A DNA stretch of 17,971 nucleotides from Magnetococcales bacterium (GCA_015232795.1 JADFYX010000018.1:1-17971); one strand, 5' to 3'. Shown: positions 1 through 7,553, numbered from the stretch's first letter. Program-made: numbers and translations. The notes: generated by a model not told the origin, from the sequence alone.

Positions 1-810
1 TTCTCCAAGTAGACGGTCTGCTACTGCTACAAGGCAAAAACTACAACCACCAGGTTCCAGCCAAACTCTACGAATACGCTTGATGGCCGGGTGTTGCCAA
101 TTCCAACGAAAAGAGAACGGCATACCGATGCTTTTTAATGCCGGTATCTGAATAGCAAGCTGGGCAACACCACCTAGTAAAACTCCAATTGCCAAACCAA
201 TAATCGGACGATCCATTTTTGGGGCTATATATAAAGCTCCGACAATCATTGCTATATTAAGTAGTAGTGGGGTTACTGCTGGCAGAGCAAAACGGTGAAA
301 ACTATTTAGAATGCCCCCTGCCAAAGCCACAAGAGATATGAAAAAAATGTAGGGAAAGGTAATTCTGGTCATATCAACAGTAAGTTGATATTTTACGGGA
401 TCATCAGCAAAACCAGGGGCGATAATCCAGATAATCAGAGGCATGGCTATCTGACCAACCGCGACAACAACCACTAAAACCATGGTCAAAGAGGTAAAAA
501 CAGCCTTTACCGCCTCTTTGGTTGCTTTATCATCACCATCTTTGAGATAATCGCTAAACACAGGAACAAAGGCGGTACTAAAAGCACCTTCGGCAAACAG
601 TCGTCGTAAAAAATTGGGCAGTTTTAATGCTACAAAAAAGGCATCAGCACCCATACCTGCCCCAAATATACGTGCAATAACAACATCACGCACAAAACCA
701 AGAATGCGGGAAAGCAGGGTAAAAAAGCTGATTGTACCGACAGCACGAGCCAGCCTGTTTTTGGGACTGGGTTGGGAAACAGGTGAACTATTTACAGGTT
801 TGGTACTCAA
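1..810 (-). CDS. murJ: MurJ/MviN lipid II flippase, N-terminal 270 residues (C-terminus outside window)
   Basis: MurJ is the inner-membrane MOP-superfamily flippase that moves lipid II to the periplasmic face for peptidoglycan synthesis. The minus-strand frame is open from base 810 to base 1 (270 codons) and runs off the window; full-length MurJ is about 510-530 residues, so roughly half is present. The family signature is clear: S34-R-I-L-G-F-V-R41-D42 followed by ARIFGAG, then KLPNFLRRLFAEGAFSTAF, with the conserved Arg/Asp residues lining the central cavity. Several hydrophobic membrane helices follow. The chosen start is TTG at 810, because AAAGGA lies about 10 bases upstream and the ~20-residue polar N-terminus precedes helix 1; no better ATG exists. 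It is divergent from rpsT across 157 bp, as in many gammaproteobacteria. Family identity is near certain; the exact start is less so. Confidence 0.93.
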   Translation of the reverse strand, partial: MSTKPVNSSPVSQPSPKNRLARAVGTISFFTLLSRILGFVRDVVIARIFGAGMGADAFFVALKLPNFLRRLFAEGAFSTAFVPVFSDYLKDGDDKATKEAVKAVFTSLTMVLVVVVAVGQIAMPLIIWIIAPGFADDPVKYQLTVDMTRITFPYIFFISLVALAGGILNSFHRFALPAVTPLLLNIAMIVGALYIAPKMDRPIIGLAIGVLLGGVAQLAIQIPALKSIGMPFSFRWNWQHPAIKRIRRVWLEPGGCSFCLVAVADRLLGE

Positions 811-967
811 TGTGTAAAAATCCTTTGACGAACGGTTATGCAATAGGCATACTGTGACGTTCTTTGCATAGCAGCATCAATGTTTATCATAAATAGTTTA
901 ATTAACCTATGGCCCCTAGTGTAGTGGTCATAGCACGACAAAGTATAGGAATAGGAGTTTTTGTTCA

Positions 968-1240
968 GTGGCCAATATTAAATCTGCAATAAAGCGCATT
1001 CGGCAAACCGAAAAGCAGACCCTTCGCAACAGCAAGATTAAGTCACGTCTGCGCACTTTCTGCAAGCGAGTTCTTACTACCGTCGAGGCCGGTGATGTAG
1101 CAGCAGCACAAACTGCTCTAAAAGAGGCCATATCCGAATTGGCAATTTCGGCTCGCAAAGGTATTATCCACAAAAATCAAGCTGCCCGTCGTTCACAAAG
1201 ATTGAACGCTAAAGTAAAACAGTTGGCAACTGCCTCCTAA
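968..1240 (+). CDS. rpsT: 30S ribosomal protein S20
   Basis: Small ribosomal subunit protein S20, which binds 16S rRNA. The product is 90 residues, the usual length. It starts MANIKSAIKRIRQTEKQTLRN with the typical Lys/Arg-rich helical hairpin and ends with the conserved region around HKNQAARRSQRLNAKV. The start is GTG at 968, supported by AGGAG at 953-957. The gene is divergent from murJ and followed by a 141-bp spacer before the helicase gene. A T-run sits at about 1260-1266, but I see no convincing stem directly before it, so I do not call a terminator. Identification rests on the characteristic sequence and is very secure. Confidence 0.97.
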   Translation: MANIKSAIKRIRQTEKQTLRNSKIKSRLRTFCKRVLTTVEAGDVAAAQTALKEAISELAISARKGIIHKNQAARRSQRLNAKVKQLATAS

Positions 1241-1316
1241 AATTTCCAACCATTCAAACTTTTTTTGGGACTGTTTAGAACAGATCCGAAGTTTGTGGTA
1301 TGCTGACACCTGTCGA

Positions 1317-1370
1317 GCTATGGCGTGCATAGCAACCGTAGGTCTAAGAGCTTGTTTTTATAACAGGCTC
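1317..1370 (+). promoter_or_regulatory. Two consecutive hairpins in the leader of the rhlB-like gene
   Basis: Two stem-loops can be read directly. The first is GCTATG (1317-1322), a 5-base loop, and CATAGC (1328-1333), a perfect 6-bp stem. The second is GAGCTTGT (1348-1355), a 7-base loop, and ACAGGCTC (1363-1370), an 8-bp stem with one G-U pair. The second ends just before the ribosome binding site AAGGA (1372-1376) of the gene starting at 1382. Neither hairpin is followed by a T-run, so they look like 5' UTR structure rather than terminators. A role in controlling translation is inference. Confidence 0.45.
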
Positions 1371-1381
1371 CAAGGATTAAT

Positions 1382-2728
1382 ATGGAATTTTCTGAACTTC
1401 CCATCCCAGAGCCGGTTCAGGCTGGTATTCGAGATTGCGGATTCAGTACTTGCACCTCAATACAAGAACTGACCTTGCCCCTGACTCTGTCCGGTCAAGA
1501 TGTAGCTGGACAAGCACAAACTGGTACCGGAAAAACTGCTGCTTTTATGGTAGCAACCCTCTCCCGGCTTAATGGTAAAGCCACCCTTGAAGACCTGATT
1601 AAACAAAATAAAGCCAAAAAAGAGGGCGCAAAACAGAAAAATCGTGGGGTTAGTAAACCTCGCGCTCTGCTTATTGCTCCTACCCGTGAGTTGGCAATCC
1701 AAATTGAGCAAGATGCCCACTCCTTGGGTGCTCATACCGGACTTACCATCCATGCTGTTTATGGTGGCGTTGACTATGAAAAACAGCAGGAAAAGCTAGT
1801 CAGTGGAGATGTTGATATTCTCATAGGCACTCCAGGACGTTTAATAGACTATTTCAAGCAGAAAAACTATCTAGTATCCAAAGTTGAAGTGTTTGTTATA
1901 GACGAAGCAGACCGTATGTTTGACATGGGTTTTATCGCTGACCTGCGCTATCTTATGCGCCGTCTGCCCCATTATGAACAGCGGCTCTCAATGCTATTTT
2001 CAGCAACAATGTCCCACCGCGCCCAAGAACTCTCCTACGAATATATGAATGCCCCGGAGGTTCTTTCAACCAAAACAGAGTTAAAAACCGTTACTCAGAT
2101 AACTCAGGTTCTCTACCATGTTGAAGGCAACCAAAAAATAAGCCTTTTGGTGGGTTTAATGCGTAAACAATTAGGAATTACAATCGATCATGGAGAAGAT
2201 GCCACAATCGAACCCCTAAAGATTTTGGGGCGGGCCATGATTTTTGTAAATACCAAACGCATGGGTGAAAAGCTCAAAAGTTGGCTTGCAATAAACAATA
2301 TTCCTTCCGGGTATCTATCGGGAGATGTACCCCAAGCCAAGCGGATGAAAGTTTTACAACGTTTTCAAAATGGCGAAATGCCAGCTTTAATCGCCACAGA
2401 TGTTGCTGGACGCGGCTTGCATATTGATGGCGTTACCCACGTTTATAACTATGATCTACCAGAAAATGCCGAAGATTACGTCCACCGTATTGGTCGTACC
2501 GCAAGAGCGGGTGCCAAGGGTGATGCCGTAACCTTGGTTGACGAAAGCGGAGCTTACAACCTGGAAGCCATAGAAAAATATGTTGGTGAAAAAATTGATG
2601 TTGAGTGGGCTGAAGATGATTTATACGTCAAATTAAAAAAACCGCCATACTCTCCTCCAAAAAAAGATCAAAAGGGCGGTCAGCATGGACGTGGTGGACG
2701 TAAAGACCGACCCCGGCGCGGTAGATAA
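1382..2728 (+). CDS. rhlB: DEAD-box ATP-dependent RNA helicase, RhlB-like
   Basis: An ATP-dependent RNA-unwinding enzyme; RhlB-type helicases work in mRNA turnover and ribosome metabolism in the cytoplasm. Of 448 residues, the N-terminal part shows the Q motif (F21, then TSIQELTLPLTLSGQDVAGQAQ), Walker A AQTGTGKT, PTRELA, TPGRL, the DEAD box (VIDEADRMFDMGF) and SAT. The C-terminal RecA lobe shows ATDVAGRGLHIDGVTHVYNYDLP and HRIGRTARAG. The LPLTLSGQDVAGQAQ, DILIGTPGRLIDY and NYDLPENAEDYVHRIGRT segments match RhlB more closely than RhlE or CsdA. There is a Lys-rich insert near residues 72-90 and a basic Lys/Gly/Arg tail (about 415-448) likely to bind RNA. The start ATG at 1382 has AAGGA 6 bases upstream. 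The RhlB subfamily label is likely; the DEAD-box helicase call is certain. Confidence 0.92.
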   Translation: MEFSELPIPEPVQAGIRDCGFSTCTSIQELTLPLTLSGQDVAGQAQTGTGKTAAFMVATLSRLNGKATLEDLIKQNKAKKEGAKQKNRGVSKPRALLIAPTRELAIQIEQDAHSLGAHTGLTIHAVYGGVDYEKQQEKLVSGDVDILIGTPGRLIDYFKQKNYLVSKVEVFVIDEADRMFDMGFIADLRYLMRRLPHYEQRLSMLFSATMSHRAQELSYEYMNAPEVLSTKTELKTVTQITQVLYHVEGNQKISLLVGLMRKQLGITIDHGEDATIEPLKILGRAMIFVNTKRMGEKLKSWLAINNIPSGYLSGDVPQAKRMKVLQRFQNGEMPALIATDVAGRGLHIDGVTHVYNYDLPENAEDYVHRIGRTARAGAKGDAVTLVDESGAYNLEAIEKYVGEKIDVEWAEDDLYVKLKKPPYSPPKKDQKGGQHGRGGRKDRPRRGR

Positions 2729-2791
2729 CTTTGGGCTATGCCTCAAGGGTTCTGAATAATTACTAGTAGCGAAAATCCATTAAGCGATCAT

Positions 2792-4120
2792 ATGTCCCAA
2801 GCTAACCCCTCTTCCATTAATACAGAAATCCCCGATCCGGATTATCAATTATCTCGACTAGAAAATGGATTAATTGTCGCAACCCTACCCATGCCCTGGC
2901 TCCATGAGGTAAATGTTACGGTTTTAGTGCGTTCCGGTAGCCGTTTTGAGTCTGAAGAGGAGTGCGGTATTGCCCATTTTTTGGAACATATGCTCTTCAA
3001 AGGAACCAAAAAAACTCCAAACCCCACCCAATTTCATGCTTTGATTGAATCTATGGCTGCAGACATGAACGCTGCCACTGGCCATGAGAGCAACACTTTT
3101 TGGATCTCCCTACCACAAGAGCAGCTAAAAGCTGGCCTTGCAGCCTTTTGCGAAATGTTCACCAACCCGGTTTTTTCCGATATGGAGACCGAGCGCAAGG
3201 TGATTCTAGCTGAAATGCGCGATGAAGAGAATGAACAGGGGGAGAGCACCAATTCATCTGTATTGAGTGGATCTAAATTTTGGCCAAACCACCCTCTATC
3301 GCGCTCGATTCTCGGTCTGCCACATATTATTCAAAATTTAACAAAAGAGAATCTTTACGACTATATGAAACGCCACTATTGCGGTGGTAATATAGCAATA
3401 GCTTTTTGCGGTCCGGTACAACACGAAGCTTGTGAAAAACTTGCTGCACAAAATCTGGGCCAACTACCCAAAGGACGCACCCTTACTCCCCTGCCCCCAC
3501 CCCCCATGGACTCTGGTCCCCATTGGATAGGGGTCAACGATCAAGACGCACAATTTTGTCTCACCCTTGGCTTTAGAACATTTGGCTATAACACTGATGA
3601 ATATTATAAAATAGTCGCCCTACGCCGACTTCTGGATGATGGTTTTTCCTCACGTTTGCAAGCAAATATTAGGGAAAAACAAGGTTTGGTCTACGATGTC
3701 TGGGCAGCTTATCCTGCCTTTTTTGAGTGTGGAACCCTTGAATTAGGAGCCTCAGTATCTCCAGATAATCTGGGGGCAGTATTTGTCGCCCTTCTAGATG
3801 AGCTTTTTGCAATAGTTAACACACCCATAAGTGATGAGGAGTGGCAAAGATTACAAATCCGTTGGAAAGCCAGTTTAATTACCCAATTAGACCGCCCAAG
3901 CCTCCTCATCGACCGTTATATAGGTGATAAACTTTTTGACCATCAAGAGCCTCTATCGGAGGCGTGGGAAAAGGCCAAAAATCTAAACCCAAAACATCTA
4001 CCAGCAATAGTAAAAGAGTTGATGCAACCCAAAAATATGGTAGCAGTGCTAATTGGCCCTAAAGCTCGTGAGTCCCTACCTAGCTTACAGAATATTTTTG
4101 AGAAACGTTTTAATTTATAA
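2792..4120 (+). CDS. M16 family zinc metallopeptidase (insulinase/processing-peptidase type)
   Basis: A 442-residue protein with the inverted zinc motif HFLEH (H62, E65, H66) inside ECGIAHFLEHMLFKGT, and a distal Glu (E141 in KVILAEMRDEEN) at the spacing expected for the third zinc ligand, so it should be catalytically active. The later LDDGFSSRLQANIREKQGLVYDVWAAY segment is the conserved M16 C-terminal domain motif with the substrate-contacting R/Y. Its size fits single-unit bacterial M16B peptidases (YmxG/PqqL-like), which often dimerise. No signal peptide is evident, so cytoplasmic location is inferred. It begins 63 bp after rhlB and ends 52 bp before rph, suggesting co-transcription. The ribosome binding site before ATG 2792 is weak. 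The natural substrate is unknown. Confidence 0.92.
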   Translation: MSQANPSSINTEIPDPDYQLSRLENGLIVATLPMPWLHEVNVTVLVRSGSRFESEEECGIAHFLEHMLFKGTKKTPNPTQFHALIESMAADMNAATGHESNTFWISLPQEQLKAGLAAFCEMFTNPVFSDMETERKVILAEMRDEENEQGESTNSSVLSGSKFWPNHPLSRSILGLPHIIQNLTKENLYDYMKRHYCGGNIAIAFCGPVQHEACEKLAAQNLGQLPKGRTLTPLPPPPMDSGPHWIGVNDQDAQFCLTLGFRTFGYNTDEYYKIVALRRLLDDGFSSRLQANIREKQGLVYDVWAAYPAFFECGTLELGASVSPDNLGAVFVALLDELFAIVNTPISDEEWQRLQIRWKASLITQLDRPSLLIDRYIGDKLFDHQEPLSEAWEKAKNLNPKHLPAIVKELMQPKNMVAVLIGPKARESLPSLQNIFEKRFNL

Positions 4121-4172
4121 GCTAATATCAAAGAAATATTCATTTCAACCTTTAAAGATTACAGGTTATTTA

Positions 4173-4913
4173 ATGTCTAATGCAAAAAGGAAAATCCGCT
4201 CCAATAACCGTGCTTTGGATGAAATGCGTGAAGTTACCATTGAGCGTTCATATATTCACCATGCTGAAGGCTCCTGCCTTATCACTTTTGGTGGCACCAA
4301 GGTTATATGTACCGCTACCATAGAAGAGAGACAGCCCCAATTTTTACGGGGTAAAAACCAAGGGTGGGTTACAGCGGAATATGGCATGTTACCTCGCTCT
4401 ACCAACAGCCGTATGGGACGAGAGGCCAGTCGTGGCAAGCAGGGGGGACGAACCTTGGAAATTCAAAGGCTTATTGGTCGCTCCCTACGCTCGATTATCG
4501 ATTTAAAAAAATTAGGCAAACGGACTATCTGGATTGATTGTGATGTAATACAAGCAGATGGTGGTACTAGAACCACCTCTATAACCGGAGCCTTTATCGC
4601 TTTGATGGATGCCTGTCAACGTCTTCACGATGCTGGAGAAATCCGCGAGCTGCCCATAACCGATTATGTGGCAGCCATTAGTTGCGGTATTGTGAATGGA
4701 CAACCTATGCTCGATTTGGACTATGATGAAGATTCTGGATGTGAGACTGACATGAACTTTGTTATGACATCAGGTCAAAAATTTATTGAAATTCAAGGTA
4801 CAGCAGAAGGCCACCCTTTTAGCCGGGAGGAGTTTAATTCTATGGCAATGCTAGCCGAAAAGGGTATTGGAGAGTTAATCACCCTACAACGCAAAGTGTT
4901 GTCAGAAGAGTAA
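4173..4913 (+). CDS. rph: Ribonuclease PH
   Basis: A phosphorolytic 3'-to-5' exoribonuclease that trims the 3' ends of tRNA precursors using inorganic phosphate. The 246-residue product begins MSNAKRKIRSNNRALDEMR. It contains the RNase PH landmarks: ITFGGTKVICTATIEE, the EYGMLPRSTNSR loop, GRTLEIQRLIGRSLR, and DCDVIQADGGTRTTSITGA, which holds the phosphate-binding and catalytic residues. Although the frame stays open back to 4053, inside the preceding peptidase gene, the ATG at 4173 is chosen because it gives the canonical N-terminus and length (family about 240) and has AGG about 8 bases upstream. The rdgB gene that often follows rph is absent here; hemW comes next. The identification is secure. 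Confidence 0.96.
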   Translation: MSNAKRKIRSNNRALDEMREVTIERSYIHHAEGSCLITFGGTKVICTATIEERQPQFLRGKNQGWVTAEYGMLPRSTNSRMGREASRGKQGGRTLEIQRLIGRSLRSIIDLKKLGKRTIWIDCDVIQADGGTRTTSITGAFIALMDACQRLHDAGEIRELPITDYVAAISCGIVNGQPMLDLDYDEDSGCETDMNFVMTSGQKFIEIQGTAEGHPFSREEFNSMAMLAEKGIGELITLQRKVLSEE

Positions 4914-4920
4914 CAGTGGG

Positions 4921-4955
4921 TTCTACAGTTGGTATAACCACAGCCAACTGTAGAA
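4921..4955 (+). terminator. Perfect 12-bp inverted repeat between rph and hemW (terminator or attenuator)
   Basis: TTCTACAGTTGG (4921-4932) and CCAACTGTAGAA (4944-4955) are exactly complementary around an 11-base loop, starting 7 bases after the rph stop codon. Only TTT follows, so it is a weak intrinsic terminator at best. It may end part of the rph transcription, protect the upstream mRNA 3' end, or attenuate hemW, whose ATG lies 15 bases further on. The stem is seen; the function is inferred. Confidence 0.6.
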
Positions 4956-4970
4956 TTTAGCATAATTTCT

Positions 4971-6134
4971 ATGAGCACATCACCAACACTCCCCCCACTA
5001 TCACTTTATATTCATGTACCTTTTTGCGTACATAAATGTCCATATTGTGATTTTCACTCTACAGTAGAAAAAAATATTCCCCTAGATAGCTATCTTGCAG
5101 CCGTTAAAAGTGAACTGGCTTTTTGGCGACAAAATCTTTGTGACGATAACCGCCCTTTGCACTCAATATTTTTTGGTGGTGGTACACCTTCAATATTAGA
5201 TGGGGAAACTATTGGGCAAATTTTATTTGAGATTAAACAGCTCTGGCAGTTAAGTCCCAAAGGTGAAATAACCCTGGAGTCCAACCCAGAGTCGTGTAAT
5301 CCGCAAAAAATCGAGCAGTGGTTACATAGTGGGGTAAACCGTCTAAGTATTGGTATTCAAGCCTTCAGCCAAAAACGCATTGACAGCCTTGGGCGACCCC
5401 ATAGTTTAGCTGAAGCTCAACAAGCCATAAAATATAGTCGTCAAGGTGGTTTTAGCAACATCAACCTGGACCTGATGTTTGCCACACCTTCACAATCAAT
5501 AAAAGAGTGGCAAGAAGAGTTAGCCGAGGCCATGAGCTGGCAGCCCCAACATCTCTCCTGTTACAGCTTAACCATTGAAAAAAACACACCATTTGCCAAA
5601 CTCCAGATGCAGGGTAAATTGCTGAATTTAAGCGAAGAAGACGAGATAGCTTTTTTTACCACCACCAGGCAGACTCTTGAGTCTGCTGGTTGGCAAGGCT
5701 ATGAAATAAGCAACTTTGCCCAACCGGGCCAAGAGTGTCAGCATAATTTAAACTATTGGCGATCTGGAGATTATATCGGTGTGGGGCCATCGGCCCATGG
5801 TCGTTTAACCAAGATAGAAAATAATATCATCACAGTAGAGAGAATTATAAACAAAACCATAGGCTACAAAGATGGATCTTGGCTCCAAGAGAAGACAATC
5901 TGCTCAACAACAGAGTCTGGCAACGATTGCTTGATGATGGGGCTACGTACTCGTGAGGGTATGAGTCGCAAAACCTATAAAAATTTGAGTGGAGCAGATC
6001 TGCTAACCCAACAGCCGGAAATAGTAAAAGAACTACAAAGTGCCGACCTGCTAACAGTGACACAAGAAAAGATAGCCCTAACAAACAAAGGGGTGCTGCT
6101 TTGCGATACAATTTTGGAAAAGTTAATAACCTAG
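4971..6134 (+). CDS. hemW: HemW, radical SAM heme chaperone (HemN-like)
   Basis: HemW family radical SAM proteins bind heme and deliver it to respiratory enzymes. They were long annotated as oxygen-independent coproporphyrinogen III oxidase, but lack its activity. The 387-residue product has the iron-sulfur motif CxxxCxxC (C19, C23, C26 in VPFCVHKCPYCDFHS), GGGTPS (about residue 67), the NPES strand, RLSIGIQAFS, and the HemW-type Y-W-R-x-G-D-Y-I-G-V-G-P-S-A-H-G segment near residue 260. A HemN-C-like C-terminal domain follows. The cysteine after the CxxC tyrosine position is replaced by Asp-Phe (CPYCDF), typical of HemW and unlike genuine HemN. There is no strong ribosome binding site before ATG 4971. 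It converges with the HicB-like gene, with 7 bases between the stops. Confidence 0.93.
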   Translation: MSTSPTLPPLSLYIHVPFCVHKCPYCDFHSTVEKNIPLDSYLAAVKSELAFWRQNLCDDNRPLHSIFFGGGTPSILDGETIGQILFEIKQLWQLSPKGEITLESNPESCNPQKIEQWLHSGVNRLSIGIQAFSQKRIDSLGRPHSLAEAQQAIKYSRQGGFSNINLDLMFATPSQSIKEWQEELAEAMSWQPQHLSCYSLTIEKNTPFAKLQMQGKLLNLSEEDEIAFFTTTRQTLESAGWQGYEISNFAQPGQECQHNLNYWRSGDYIGVGPSAHGRLTKIENNIITVERIINKTIGYKDGSWLQEKTICSTTESGNDCLMMGLRTREGMSRKTYKNLSGADLLTQQPEIVKELQSADLLTVTQEKIALTNKGVLLCDTILEKLIT

Positions 6135-6141
6135 GCCCACT

Positions 6142-6486
6142 CTACTGTACAGCATGCCTGATGGTATCTTCTACGAATTGATTAAGACTTTTCCCCGTAG
6201 CTTCTGCCATTGACTTGGCACGGGCATGTAACTCTGGAGGTACACGAGCCATGATCTTACCTGAAAAAGGTTTCTCAGGTTTATCACCCTTAGCAGAACA
6301 AGTCTCAATATAAAAGTCAACAGCCTCTTGAAATGCCTGACGTATATCATGCACAGAGTCACCATGGAAAGTTATAATCGGCTTGATGCCAGCAACACGT
6401 CCAATAAAACAGGCATCTTCATCACTATATTCGTGACCGCGATTTACCCTGATACACCAGACAAACCAACATATTACGCCATGCAT
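6142..6486 (-). CDS. hicB: HicB family antitoxin, with a probable frameshifted N-terminus
   Basis: HicB proteins neutralise the HicA mRNA interferase and repress their own operon. From about residue 19 the frame reads as typical HicB: EYSDEDACFIGRVAGI, ITFHGDSVHDIRQAFQEAVD, then PEKPFSGKIMARVPPELHA and the ribbon-helix-helix end around AEATGKSLNQFVED. The family's usual N-terminus (M..YKGY.A.IEYSDED) is not in this frame. Instead, the neighbouring frame from ATG 6472 encodes MLVCLVYQGKSRSRI and stops at 6425, exactly where the EYSDED part begins in the other frame. The simplest reading is a small indel at about 6425-6435 breaking the gene. The ATG at 6486 is only the longest open start and may not be used. 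The gene may therefore be a pseudogene making a truncated antitoxin, or nothing. Confidence 0.75.
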   Translation of the reverse strand: MHGVICWFVWCIRVNRGHEYSDEDACFIGRVAGIKPIITFHGDSVHDIRQAFQEAVDFYIETCSAKGDKPEKPFSGKIMARVPPELHARAKSMAEATGKSLNQFVEDTIRHAVQ

Positions 6487-6575
6487 GCACCGCCAACTGC
6501 CGAATCTATGTTTAAAGATTTAGAGACAGGAGTGGCAAAAATTATTTCGAGTACTTTGCGCTGTTTGTTGTTCAC
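6474..6575 (-). pseudogene. HicA toxin remnant (N-terminal stub)
   Basis: Directly upstream of the HicB-like gene, a minus-strand frame from GTG 6575 encodes 33 residues beginning VNNKQRKVLEIIFATPVSKS. This resembles the start of long-form HicA proteins (M-N-x-K-x-R-K-x-L-E-x-I-F-x-x-P-V). The rest of the usual ~80-residue toxin, including its catalytic histidine, is missing; the frame ends at 6474, two bases before the likely original hicB ATG (6472). An ending stop next to the hicB start is the normal hicA-hicB layout, so an internal deletion is inferred. The toxin should be inactive. Confidence 0.55.
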
Positions 6576-6582
6576 ACTGAAA

Positions 6583-6603
6583 TGCTAGCAAATTCTGCTA
6601 GCA
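6583..6603. promoter_or_regulatory. Tandem TGCTAGCA palindromes upstream of the hicAB remnant
   Basis: Two identical 8-bp palindromes, TGCTAGCA at 6583-6590 and 6596-6603, are separated by 5 bases, so their centres are 13 bases apart. They end 8 bases before the HicA GTG. This is where the ribbon-helix-helix antitoxin HicB would bind to repress its own operon. The palindromes are seen; the operator role is inferred from context. Confidence 0.4.
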
Positions 6604-6629
6604 TTAGCAAAAAGTATATGTGGGGGAAC

Positions 6630-6648
6630 GGCACCGACTTTGGGTGCC
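6630..6648 (-). terminator. Inverted repeat downstream of the fliT-like gene
   Basis: GGCACC (6630-6635) and GGTGCC (6643-6648) form a 6-bp GC-rich stem with a 7-base loop, 24 bases past the stop of the last gene of the flagellar run (6672). There is no T-run directly after the stem on either strand, so this is a weak terminator candidate for the flagellar operon. Confidence 0.35.
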
Positions 6649-6671
6649 AAACATAACAAAAAATCAGGAAA

Positions 6672-7022
6672 TCAAGCGCGTTGGCGTAGTAACTGATGGC
6701 GTTTTCTTGGGGAACCGTAGGCACCTTGACGAACAGCCTGTACCCGGCGGTTTTCCATAAATAGCTGTTCGGCAATTTCAGATTTATGTTTGTTCAATAA
6801 AGACTGAATTTCCGGCATTCTGGCTAAAATTTTCTCTAATCGCTGGCGAATACTAGAGACATCCTTTTGAGGTGTCTGCTGCTTTTTGGCTAAAATCTCT
6901 TTTAGCCTGGTGATGGTACGAACCCATTTATTATTCAGGCTAGAAAGCTCATCCCCCTCTAGCCCAGCAGGACGAGATAGAGCCTCAAGAATGTTTTCTA
7001 ATTCTGTCAGAATATGTTCCAT
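6672..7022 (-). CDS. Small helical protein in the FliT position, possible flagellar chaperone
   Basis: A 116-residue, Glu/Lys/Arg/Gln-rich and almost entirely helical protein, with coiled-coil-like stretches at about residues 36-70 and 75-100. I do not recognise a definite family. The order fliD-fliS-fliS-(this gene) is where fliT sits in many bacteria, and the size and helical make-up fit FliT/FlgN export chaperones. The ENRRVQAVRQGAYG segment near the C-terminus recalls the cap/junction-protein-binding helix end of FlgN/FliT. If FliT-like, it would bind FliD in the cytoplasm and pass it to the export gate. The start ATG at 7022 is backed by a strong GGAGG inside a GAGGAGGAGG tract. The C-terminal tail is basic (RKRHQLLRQR). 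The gene is real; the function is inferred. Confidence 0.75.
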   Translation of the reverse strand: MEHILTELENILEALSRPAGLEGDELSSLNNKWVRTITRLKEILAKKQQTPQKDVSSIRQRLEKILARMPEIQSLLNKHKSEIAEQLFMENRRVQAVRQGAYGSPRKRHQLLRQRA

Positions 7023-7089
7023 GGCTACCTCCTCCTCCTCTTTTCGGGTTTTTCACAAATAATATGGACAATCATTTTACTATTTTATT

Positions 7090-7533
7090 TTAATATGCCC
7101 CACCAGCCAACCGTCTACCTGTTGGTCGCGGTGTGGGAGCTACACCTTGTAATCCTTGGCTCTCTTTAACCTGTCGGACCGCATCTCTCCAGCCATCTAA
7201 AAGCGTCTCCAAGTTATTAATGACAGTTCTAATCATGCTCATATCTTGCTTCATGTTGGCCTGACTTAATCTCTCCATCATAAAGCCATATAGATCAAAC
7301 AACTGCATTGAAAGATCACCACCTTTGTCAAAATCCAAGGTGGACTGCAACTCAGCTACGATGGCCAACCCCCTTCGCAAGTACATTTTGTGCTCGCTTA
7401 AGTTTTTCGCCTCCATCTCAACGATGGCTCGTTCCAAAAAACGGATAGCTCCCTCGTAGAGTAAGATCAGCAGATCTTCTCGTGAAGCAGTATTCGCTTG
7501 GGATGTTCTATATTTACGCAGACCGTAAGACAT
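7090..7533 (-). CDS. fliS: FliS flagellin export chaperone (canonical copy)
   Basis: FliS clamps the C-terminal D0 helix of flagellin in the cytoplasm and prevents premature polymerisation. The 147-residue product shows the classic N-terminus Y-R-T-S-Q-x-N-T-A-S-R-E-D-L-L-I-L-L-Y-E-G-A-I-R-F-L, then LRRGLAIVAELQSTLDFDKGGDLS and LFDLYGFMMERL. A Gly/Pro/Arg-rich tail (about 125-147) extends beyond the usual ~125-130 residues. ATG 7533 is preceded by AGAGAAG. It lies 20 bp downstream of a second, more diverged fliS and 67 bp upstream of the fliT-like gene. This copy keeps the family-conserved N-terminal Tyr/Thr-Ala-Ser region that the other copy has lost. Confidence 0.93.
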   Translation of the reverse strand: MSYGLRKYRTSQANTASREDLLILLYEGAIRFLERAIVEMEAKNLSEHKMYLRRGLAIVAELQSTLDFDKGGDLSMQLFDLYGFMMERLSQANMKQDMSMIRTVINNLETLLDGWRDAVRQVKESQGLQGVAPTPRPTGRRLAGGAY

Positions 7534-7553
7534 AGCTTCTCTTTAATAGTCGA

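Noticed and set aside
870..960. Sigma-70 promoter for rpsT
   Set aside because: TTGCAT at 864-869 has no good -10 at 16-18 bases, so no promoter could be supported.
1230..1270. Intrinsic terminator after rpsT
   Set aside because: A T-run at 1260-1266 is not preceded by a contiguous stem; the CAGTT/AACTG stem lies inside the gene end, too far away.
4053..4172. Upstream in-frame extension of rph
   Set aside because: It overlaps the end of the M16 peptidase gene, adds 40 residues not found in RNase PH, and ATG 4173 gives the canonical start.
6630..6660. Possible sigma-54 site on the minus strand (TTTGGCACC...)
   Set aside because: The base pair at the -12 position is CG, not GC, after the 10-base spacing; the sequence is better explained as a GGCACC/GGTGCC hairpin.
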